A DNA stretch of 11,458 bases from Euryarchaeota archaeon UBA111 (GTDB lineage Archaea > Thermoplasmatota > Poseidoniia > Poseidoniales > Poseidoniaceae), in the NCBI GenBank assembly GCA_002506025.1, contig DAWS01000057.1, forward strand, positions 1-11,458, in the 5' to 3' direction. The translations under genes and the position numbers were made by a program. Positions 5,918-11,458 of this stretch are shown piece after piece (position 1 is the stretch's first letter; every line of letters starts with the position of its first letter). Below the pieces are notes generated by a model. It was not told the origin of the DNA, ran no database searches, and saw nothing but the letters and a program-made list of their open reading frames with translations.

Positions 5918-7003
5918 ATGGTTGGACCATTGCCGATGGCTACTGAAATTTCCCCCGCCGAGGTTGGCGAAGCAGAGGGCTGTATTCAGTGTCAAAGAGG
6001 CAGTAAACTAGTTCTGTTTGTCACTGGAAAGTGCCACTGGGGATGTGATTACTGCCCCCTATCAGATAATCGTCGGGAAACTCCAGATATGTTCGCTAAC
6101 GAACGTCGATGTAATGATTGGGACGAGGTTATTGAAGAGGCTCGAGCAATGAATGCCACTGGTACCGGGATTACTGGTGGAGACCCAATGCTCGATATGG
6201 AAAAGTCACTAGAAGCTGTGAAGCAATTAAAAGCGGCATTTGGGCCACAGCACCATATTCATCTTTACACCTCAATCCCATTCAATCCAGTGCACAGTAA
6301 GCAATTTGCCGATGCCGGATTAGATGAAATCCGTTTTCACTTACTCGACGGAAAACTGTCTAGGTATCTCGAAGTAATAGATGAGTGTAGTAATCTTGGT
6401 ATTGATGTTGGAATAGAGTTACCATGCGAGCCAGACAGATCCAACGAACTATTCGCTCTTTTAGATGAGATGAATGGAACCAGTGTAAAATTTCTCAACC
6501 TGAATGAGTTGGAAATTACTGTTGGTAATCAAGAAAATATGGATGTTCGAGGTTTCAACCTAAGTGGCGGAATGACTGCTGCTGCCGAAGGGTCGTTTGA
6601 ATTGGCAACCAAATTGAGAGAATATGCCAAAGGAATGAGTTTTCATGTTAAGTTCTGCACTGCGAGTTTCAAAGATGCTGGTCAATTAAGAGCAAGGTTC
6701 AGGCGTCGCGCCGAAGTTACGCTCCGTCCATACGAGATAATTAGTTCAGATGATACTATTCTATTTGGCGCAATTCCGACTGATGAAAATGATGCCAGAG
6801 ACGATATGATTGATCTATCGAACCATCTTGATTTATCTGAGGGTTGGATAAGATATGACCCTGTTGCGAGGCGTATTGAATTACCTTTGTCCGCAGCCGA
6901 AACTATTGCCGAACATATCTCAGTGCAAGTTCAACTTGTTGAAATCCACCCCACCCATGAGCGATTGGAAGTTTCAGTAGTTAATCTAAATAATAATCGA
7001 TAA
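5918..7003 (+). CDS. COG2108-type radical SAM protein, function unknown
   Basis: This 361-residue protein has the radical SAM cluster motif CHWGCDYC (Cys39, Cys43, Cys46), which binds a 4Fe-4S cluster and S-adenosylmethionine. 'GTGITGGDP' (82-90) is the SAM-binding GGDP/GGEP equivalent. The arrangement resembles COG2108, an archaeal group described as related to pyruvate-formate-lyase activating enzyme. Supporting features are a CxxC pair just before the radical SAM motif (Cys22, Cys25 in 'GCIQCQRGSKLVLF'), 'YCPLSDNRR', 'FLNLNELEI' (192-200) and 'VKFCTASFKDAGQLRARF' (244-261). The N-terminal CxxC and Cys247 might bind another metal or cluster. The reaction is unknown for this family as far as I know. 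It follows pdxT by 48 bp and may be cotranscribed. A second in-frame ATG at 5936 is an equally possible start. Confidence 0.85.
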   Translation: MVGPLPMATEISPAEVGEAEGCIQCQRGSKLVLFVTGKCHWGCDYCPLSDNRRETPDMFANERRCNDWDEVIEEARAMNATGTGITGGDPMLDMEKSLEAVKQLKAAFGPQHHIHLYTSIPFNPVHSKQFADAGLDEIRFHLLDGKLSRYLEVIDECSNLGIDVGIELPCEPDRSNELFALLDEMNGTSVKFLNLNELEITVGNQENMDVRGFNLSGGMTAAAEGSFELATKLREYAKGMSFHVKFCTASFKDAGQLRARFRRRAEVTLRPYEIISSDDTILFGAIPTDENDARDDMIDLSNHLDLSEGWIRYDPVARRIELPLSAAETIAEHISVQVQLVEIHPTHERLEVSVVNLNNNR

Positions 7004-7088
7004 CGGCATTTGGATTTCACATAAAAGTCGGCTGAAATTACTAATCCGTAGACACGATGATTAAGTAGCCAATTCAATTTGCGAAACT

Positions 7089-9644
7089 ATGGAAACAGAT
7101 GACTGGTCAAGATTAGGCAGTCAGAAATTCTTGTTTATTGCTGTTCTAATGGTGTGTGTATTAGCATTACCATCATTCCTGTATACTGGAGCATACATCA
7201 TCTCAGACGCACCAGCACCGAAAGATGGGGTTGAGGACCCACCTCTGCCGGACGACAAATTGAGTGATGGATTACTTTTCATTGTTTTAGATGGAGGGCG
7301 TCAATCACTGATGGACAGCCAAGAGTTAATGCCTAATTTACACGCAAAGAAACGCAATGGCACCTATATCGATGTTCTAACTAATCCATTAACAATGACT
7401 GCATCATGTGTTAAAGAAATGGCAACTGGTATACCATCAAGACCAAATGAGGGTCTAAACAATTTCCACCCAGACCATCCTGGAACTGAAGACGGTTGGA
7501 CTCTAGCGAGTGAACATGATGGAAATCAAGATGGAATTATGGATTATCGTGTAGGGATTGTCGGTGATTATGTTTGGGGTGACCTCTATGATGATAATGA
7601 AAAAATAAATTTCATGAAACATCGATATGGACATGCAGATTATTATCGGGGTGATGAAGAATCATTTGTCACATTAAATGCTTGGTTAGATGGTGAAGTC
7701 CCACCCAGTAATACTCGACCGGGTACAACATATGAGGAACCACCCAATGTCATAATAGCGCACCTTTCGGGTTTAGACAGTGTTGGTCACCGCTACGCAG
7801 TTAAGGACTCTGAGGAATATGCAGAAAAATTACGCTGGCTTGACGAACATTTTGGAACGATATTTGAAAAAGTTCCAGAATCATGGACCGTACTCGTAAC
7901 TGCTGACCACGGTTTGACAGACAGTGGACAACATGGCTCCCCAGACCAAGAAATTAGAGAGGTAGGTGCTTGGATGTGGGGGCCAAATGTCAAACAAAAT
8001 TACTACTATCCAGAACAAATAGATCAACGAGATTTAGCAACCCTACCGTCATTGTTGTTTTCGCTGCCTTTACCGCACGCAGTCCATGGTAAATTCCCCC
8101 TCGATGCATTTGAGTTAAGTGACGAGCGTGAACAAGTTCTTGACCAATGGAACTGGGATGCAACAGTATCAAGAAACGAATGGATGGAAGATAATGGACA
8201 CCCATATTTTGAAGATTTAACTCGTGATAATATCGAATGGGAAAAAATAACTTATGATGAAATTGGTTTGCGCAGTTTCGATTTGATAGTAACTGCAGTG
8301 GTTTTTATCATGATGACTGGAGGAGTTTTTTTACTGGCTCGGAGGGAGGGGATATCTGACTCTGGAGCAAAAACAATGGCTGGAATTTTCGCTGGAAGTT
8401 TCTTATTATCCGCCTTTATATCTTACAATCGAGACACTTTGACAAAACCTTACTACGGTATTGGTTATCTGTTGCCGATATTATTCTTTGCGACCTGTTT
8501 TTACTGTCTAACTAGTAAGAACATGACTGATGATAGGAGGAGAAAAATGAATTTAGCATTACTAATCATGTTCATTGCGTTCACCACATTCACAGAAACT
8601 AGATTATCTGCAATCAACATAATGATGCTAATCATGCTCTTAACTCCAGCTTTTCTCAAACCTAGTGGGGATACTAAATCAACTGATTTAATTCGCTGGA
8701 CTTTTGCATTTATCATTATACCAATCACCACGTTATCCCATTACAGGATATTTTATTGGTCCGCTCCCAGAGCGATAATCAATCTCTCAATTCAACAAGA
8801 TTTTACTCCTTGGCTAATGAACACCGGGTTTATCTTAGCAGGAATATTATTCTATCAACATAACACAAAAACCCTTGACAACATCAAACTAAAATATCCT
8901 GTTATCGCTTTTTTTACCGCCATACCATCTCTCATGATTCTAGAGAGCAATTTTGTTGATTGGATTTTGCTCTCTGCAATGATATTGTTGCTAAGTTATG
9001 CAATCTACGACAAATTAACAGGCGCTCAACAAAATATTGAGATTGTAACTTTAGTTGTATTCTGTTGGTTGACAATGAGTTGGGGAGGATATGTTGGCGG
9101 CATTAGCATAGTTCTGTATGTATGTTTCAATTCATTCTTTGAACATGAACTCAACTTTTTATTCACACAATCAGAACATACCTCAAATGAAGTTGCGAGG
9201 GTTTTGATTAACACTATTTTCCCATTAGTTGTGTGGTTTACCTGGTGGGCAGCTTTAGGCCAAATAAATGGTTTAACACACCCAAGGGATGTCGATCCTG
9301 GCATGTTATACCTCAATGGGGGCTATATCGGTGACAGATTTTCTCCAAGTAATGGTTGGGTCGGATTTATGGGTGGTGGTCCAGCAGTTGCTATGTCAAT
9401 GCTATGGTTTAGCATGCTCAGGAGAGTCGGATTTAACCTCAAATATGTAGCATATTATCTGTTGGCGAGAATTGCAGTGTTGTCTATGCAGTTGTCGCTC
9501 TCACCGAATTTACCTCGATTGATATTCAAGCTATCTTGGGACATTATTTTTAGCATAGGATTGTTATTATTCATGTCCCACCTAATTGTCAAAGATAAAA
9601 TGGAACAGCGCAAACTTAGAACCATCGATGCTATTCTGCTCTAG
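7089..9644 (+). CDS. Membrane phosphotransferase resembling GPI ethanolamine-phosphate transferases (PIG-N/O/G type)
   Basis: This 851-residue membrane protein has one N-terminal span (about 14-36), an extracytoplasmic catalytic domain of the alkaline phosphatase superfamily (about 60-390) and roughly 13-14 spans from 397 to 835. That is the layout of eukaryotic GPI ethanolamine-phosphate transferases. Ordered motifs agree: 'FIVLDGGRQS' with metal ligand Asp68; 'NPLTMTASCVKEMATG' (99-114), matching PIG-O 'PTTT...LTTG' with Thr102 as likely nucleophile; 'GDYVWGDLY' (159-167) for 'GDDTW..LF'; 'HLSGLDSVGH' (225-234) with Asp230 and His234; 'TADHGLTDSGQHG' (271-283) with Asp273, His274 and His282; then 'DLATLPSLLFSLPLPHAVHGKFP'. 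It probably transfers phosphoethanolamine or a similar head group from a phospholipid to a surface acceptor. The acceptor is unknown; a phosphodiesterase role is the main alternative. It converges on a CDP-alcohol transferase gene, overlapping by 14 bp. Confidence 0.8.
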   Translation: METDDWSRLGSQKFLFIAVLMVCVLALPSFLYTGAYIISDAPAPKDGVEDPPLPDDKLSDGLLFIVLDGGRQSLMDSQELMPNLHAKKRNGTYIDVLTNPLTMTASCVKEMATGIPSRPNEGLNNFHPDHPGTEDGWTLASEHDGNQDGIMDYRVGIVGDYVWGDLYDDNEKINFMKHRYGHADYYRGDEESFVTLNAWLDGEVPPSNTRPGTTYEEPPNVIIAHLSGLDSVGHRYAVKDSEEYAEKLRWLDEHFGTIFEKVPESWTVLVTADHGLTDSGQHGSPDQEIREVGAWMWGPNVKQNYYYPEQIDQRDLATLPSLLFSLPLPHAVHGKFPLDAFELSDEREQVLDQWNWDATVSRNEWMEDNGHPYFEDLTRDNIEWEKITYDEIGLRSFDLIVTAVVFIMMTGGVFLLARREGISDSGAKTMAGIFAGSFLLSAFISYNRDTLTKPYYGIGYLLPILFFATCFYCLTSKNMTDDRRRKMNLALLIMFIAFTTFTETRLSAINIMMLIMLLTPAFLKPSGDTKSTDLIRWTFAFIIIPITTLSHYRIFYWSAPRAIINLSIQQDFTPWLMNTGFILAGILFYQHNTKTLDNIKLKYPVIAFFTAIPSLMILESNFVDWILLSAMILLLSYAIYDKLTGAQQNIEIVTLVVFCWLTMSWGGYVGGISIVLYVCFNSFFEHELNFLFTQSEHTSNEVARVLINTIFPLVVWFTWWAALGQINGLTHPRDVDPGMLYLNGGYIGDRFSPSNGWVGFMGGGPAVAMSMLWFSMLRRVGFNLKYVAYYLLARIAVLSMQLSLSPNLPRLIFKLSWDIIFSIGLLLFMSHLIVKDKMEQRKLRTIDAILL

Positions 9645-10503
9645 TTTCATTCTGTTCTTGGAGTTCAGATTGCTTAGGTCCTGTAACAATGTAGTAAATT
9701 AGCAACAGTGCCGAAATTGAATAAAGAATAAATTGCGTAGTAGTATTGTCCTGATCTATCCCAAATTCAGCGGCATTTACCCAAGACAATATTGTCGCAA
9801 CAAAAATGCATAACATTTGCAATCCAGATATTCTCATTGGCAAACCTGTCTTGTTTTTCGGTAACTTTCGGTCAGCAATCATTAAGCCTCCAGAAATAAA
9901 CATTATTGGTAGAATTATGAAATCAAAATATGGTTTTTCTACTGTTGAATCTGAGGGTTCTAGGCAAAATATGCATTCTGTTGATACATCTGGACCTATT
10001 CCTGTCGCCGGTTGCAACCAAATTAGTGCGGCAAATGTTACCAAGACCATTGCATTGGCCGGTGATGCCAATCCGTGAAAATACGCTTTATCTGACGCCT
10101 CTTCGTAATGAAATCTTGCCAACCTTAACATCCCGGTAACAATAATCCAACATGATGCTATGCCAAGTGATATAGTCCACGCAGGTGATGCTTCCCCCCA
10201 TCTACCAAACATCACAAACATCAGCAAAGCGGGTGCGACACAAAAAGAGATGCAGTCAGACATTACATCTAATGTGCCGCCTAATAGCTTTCTCTTAGAG
10301 TATTTTCGTGCCACAGGGCCATCAATTATGTCACCAGCAACAGATAGCAGTATACACGTCATGGCGCCCCAGATGTAATTTGTTTTTACACCGTCTGAAA
10401 AGTATGGGTTTTGTAACTCTTCCACTGCAAGGATGATAAATAGAATTGCAGCTACTCCGAGCAATCCATTGGCTAGTGTTATGAAGTCTGCAATACCCAT
10501 CAT
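9631..10503 (-). CDS. CDP-alcohol phosphatidyltransferase, phosphatidylserine/archaetidylserine synthase type
   Basis: This multi-spanning protein of about 290 residues carries the exact CDP-alcohol phosphatidyltransferase motif DG-x2-AR-x8-G-x3-D-x3-D. Counting from the GTG at 10521, this begins at Asp67-Gly68 ('DIIDGPVARKYS') and includes Gly81, Asp85 and Asp89. 'MLRLARFHYEEA' followed by 'YFHGLASPANA' is typical of the serine-specific (PssA/archaetidylserine synthase) branch rather than the inositol or glycerol branches. In archaea this enzyme joins CDP-archaeol and serine in the membrane. About seven or eight hydrophobic segments follow the family pattern, and the tail is polar and glutamate-rich. 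The ATG at 10503 was chosen, giving 'MMGIADFITLANGLLG'; an in-frame GTG at 10521 would add six residues. Specificity for serine is an inference. Confidence 0.85.
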   Translation of the reverse strand: MMGIADFITLANGLLGVAAILFIILAVEELQNPYFSDGVKTNYIWGAMTCILLSVAGDIIDGPVARKYSKRKLLGGTLDVMSDCISFCVAPALLMFVMFGRWGEASPAWTISLGIASCWIIVTGMLRLARFHYEEASDKAYFHGLASPANAMVLVTFAALIWLQPATGIGPDVSTECIFCLEPSDSTVEKPYFDFIILPIMFISGGLMIADRKLPKNKTGLPMRISGLQMLCIFVATILSWVNAAEFGIDQDNTTTQFILYSISALLLIYYIVTGPKQSELQEQNETRAE

Positions 10504-10538
10504 TCTATAGGTTGATTTCACTTATCCAAGCCCCCATT

Positions 10539-10554
10539 CAGTAGGATTCTACTG
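10539..10554. repeat. Short palindrome CAGTAG-GATT-CTACTG in the divergent promoter region
   Basis: The 6 bp arms CAGTAG and CTACTG are perfect inverted copies around a GATT loop. It lies about 35 bp upstream of the pssA-like ATG and just upstream of its alternative GTG. It could be an operator for a dimeric regulator or a leader hairpin in the pssA-like transcript. It could also be chance in AT-rich DNA. Confidence 0.45.
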
Positions 10555-10656
10555 TTCATTCCATAAAAGAATGTTTAGCAAGAATAAAACCAAACATTGC
10601 GATTATTAAACGCCTAATTTAAACACAACATACTTAATGCTAAATATCGTATCAAC

Positions 10657-10660
10657 GAGG
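10657..10660 (+). promoter_or_regulatory. Shine-Dalgarno site of the surface-protein gene
   Basis: GAGG, continuing as a purine run GAGGGAAAGG, lies seven bases before the ATG at 10668. It supports that ATG as the start and favours a leadered transcript from the upstream TATA candidate. Confidence 0.5.
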
Positions 10661-10667
10661 GAAAGGC

Positions 10668-11240
10668 ATGCGAAATCGAGTACTGGTTCCACTATTGATG
10701 ATGCTCATTATGACAATACCAACATCTATTGGTGCCGGAGAGGGAGGCGTCGATACCAACCCTGACGAAGATGACCCCTTTACCGTGGTTTCAAGAGACA
10801 CTCCATCAGTCGACAAGGAAGTATGGTCCCTATCCATCGAGATGAGTGAGGAAGCCTACAACAATGGAACTACGTTTGAAATTATTACTCAAATCTGCAC
10901 CAATGATGGAATATGTGACCCGCCTGTAACAATGGATGCAGAGGTCGATGAAAGAATACACTCAATCTCACTAACCCCACCAAACGACCACACATATGTC
11001 AACTGGCGTGTCAAAGCAACGGATTCTGAAGGTAATAAGACTAGTTACCCTCATGGTGATTGGTTCAAAACCTGGTCTTCATGTTACTATAATGAAGGGG
11101 CATGGGGCGGAGCAGATTCACTAAGTGATGGATGTGCTGATGAAGGCGAATCAACTCCAGGATTCTCAATAATGGCCACACTTGCCGCATTATCGATTGC
11201 AGGAGTAATAATTACACGGCGAGAATCCTACCAAAAATAA
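10668..11240 (+). CDS. Secreted small surface protein with PGF-CTERM archaeosortase signal
   Basis: This 190-residue protein has a Sec-type signal peptide (residues 1-23: 'MRNR', then a hydrophobic core, cleavage probable after 'SIGA'). It has an acidic spacer and a beta-rich body of about 110 residues. 'VNWRVKATDSEGNKT' followed by a Trp-Phe-Thr strand resembles a fibronectin-III or similar beta sandwich. Four cysteines (77, 83, 139, 156) could form two disulfides, and NGT (66-68) and NKT (123-125) are N-glycosylation sequons. The C terminus is a classic sorting signal: PGF (164-166), a hydrophobic span 'SIMATLAALSIAGVII', then basic residues. In haloarchaea ArtA processes PGF-CTERM proteins and attaches them to an archaeal lipid. 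Function of the exposed domain is unknown. Its 3' end overlaps the small opposing gene by 13 bp. Confidence 0.82.
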   Translation: MRNRVLVPLLMMLIMTIPTSIGAGEGGVDTNPDEDDPFTVVSRDTPSVDKEVWSLSIEMSEEAYNNGTTFEIITQICTNDGICDPPVTMDAEVDERIHSISLTPPNDHTYVNWRVKATDSEGNKTSYPHGDWFKTWSSCYYNEGAWGGADSLSDGCADEGESTPGFSIMATLAALSIAGVIITRRESYQK

Positions 11241-11401
11241 TACACAATTGGTATTGCCAATACAATAATTACTGATATCCAGTATAGTGGCTTAACCCAC
11301 CACCTCCCGTTAAGCTTCTTATCTAGCGTATCACCGATTGCTTCGAGCGCTTCCTCAACTAATTGGTCTGGAATGATATCGGCTGGCATAGCTGTTACCA
11401 T
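11228..11401 (-). CDS. Small (57-residue) tail-anchored membrane protein, hypothetical
   Basis: On the minus strand an ATG at 11401 opens a 57-codon frame ending with TAG at 11228-11230, with an in-frame stop 18 bp upstream of the ATG. The protein has a soluble amphipathic N-terminal half ('PDQLVEEALEAIGDTLDKKL', 11-30), a Trp- and Lys-containing junction ('GRWWVKPLYW') and a single C-terminal hydrophobic span (about 38-56) ending at the stop. This is the plan of a tail-anchored protein with its N terminus in the cytoplasm. The frame fills otherwise empty DNA and meets the preceding gene tail to tail with a 13 bp overlap, like the other convergent pairs here. An ATG at 11389 is an alternative start. 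No family is recognised. Confidence 0.62.
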   Translation of the reverse strand: MVTAMPADIIPDQLVEEALEAIGDTLDKKLNGRWWVKPLYWISVIIVLAIPIVYYFW

Positions 11402-11424
11402 GTTGTAATTGGGGGTTTACACCA

Positions 11425-11453
11425 ATCAAGTTTCCGACTACACCAAACTTGAT
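11425..11453. repeat. Perfect 9 bp inverted repeat upstream of the small membrane-protein gene
   Basis: ATCAAGTTT (11425-11433) is the exact reverse complement of AAACTTGAT (11445-11453), with an 11 bp spacer. The half-site centres are 20 bp apart, about two helical turns. It lies 24 bp upstream of the minus-strand ATG at 11401, where a regulator site would be expected. It could instead be the terminator hairpin of a gene beyond the right edge. Confidence 0.45.
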
Positions 11454-11458
11454 AACTG

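Larger units (their letters stand above)
10504..10667. promoter_or_regulatory. Divergent, AT-rich intergenic region between pssA-like gene and surface-protein gene
   Basis: About 160 bp separates two divergent starts. For the rightward gene, AATTTAAAC (10616-10624) would place transcription about 20 bases ahead of the ATG and leave the GAGG site in the leader; TAAATATC (10641-10648) would give a leaderless transcript instead. For the leftward gene, the minus-strand TTTTATGG near 10561-10568 is a TATA candidate, with the palindrome at 10539-10554 falling in the leader. No reading frame or RNA gene was seen here. Assignments are by spacing only. Confidence 0.4.

Noticed and set aside
10504..10521. 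GTG at 10521 as the start of the CDP-alcohol transferase
   Set aside because: It is possible but adds only six polar residues; the tandem ATG codons at 10503 and 10500 give the usual short N terminus before the first membrane segment.
10570..10598. 7 bp inverted repeat AATGTTT / AAACATT with a 15 bp spacer
   Set aside because: It is too short and AT-rich to distinguish from chance in this intergenic region.
1..11458. tRNA/rRNA genes, CRISPR arrays, insertion sequences, defence systems
   Set aside because: I found no T-loop consensus in the gaps, no spaced direct repeats, no transposase or integrase motifs and no nuclease-helicase cluster.

Overview
The window looks like a compact, moderately AT-rich chromosome segment from an archaeon, most probably a marine Euryarchaeote of the Poseidoniales (Marine Group II) type. 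The reasons are an archaeal-type NadM, a DRG-type GTPase, a COG2108 radical SAM enzyme, a PGF-CTERM surface protein and an archaetidylserine-synthase-like CDP-alcohol transferase, found together with bacterial-flavoured SufE, GrpE and PdxT. Candidate TATA boxes at leaderless spacing, mixed with a few good Shine-Dalgarno sites, also suit an archaeon. The lineage is an inference from gene content; no rRNA or other phylogenetic marker is present. I see no mobile element, CRISPR array, tRNA or rRNA.

Left part (1-2764). The last codons of a probable SufS cysteine desulfurase run by an ATGA overlap into sufE, which is followed by a SufT/MIP18-type (DUF59) gene, so the window opens in an iron-sulfur cluster assembly operon. 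A DRG-family GTPase with a TGS domain faces it tail to tail. Divergent from the GTPase is an unrecognised 225-residue protein.

Centre (2804-7003). grpE faces a two-gene minus-strand operon: a class V PLP aminotransferase, then a NadM-type NMN adenylyltransferase. Diverging from the aminotransferase across 79 bp is pdxT, the glutaminase subunit that feeds PLP synthesis, followed by a COG2108-type radical SAM protein. PLP supply and a PLP-dependent enzyme therefore share one small regulatory region.

Right part (7089-11458). The most interesting section is a large membrane enzyme whose ordered motifs match eukaryotic GPI ethanolamine-phosphate transferases (PIG-N/PIG-O/PIG-G type). It converges on, and overlaps, a CDP-alcohol phosphatidyltransferase of the phosphatidylserine/archaetidylserine synthase type. 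One gene could make the precursor of an ethanolamine phospholipid and the other could move the phosphoethanolamine head group onto an outer-surface acceptor. Next to them is a small secreted, probably glycosylated protein with a PGF-CTERM archaeosortase signal, then a 57-residue single-pass membrane protein on the opposite strand. This end of the window reads as a cell-surface and envelope neighbourhood.

The genome is packed tightly: all four convergent gene pairs overlap at their 3' ends (by 4, 4, 14 and 13 bp), and no intergenic stretch exceeds about 180 bp.
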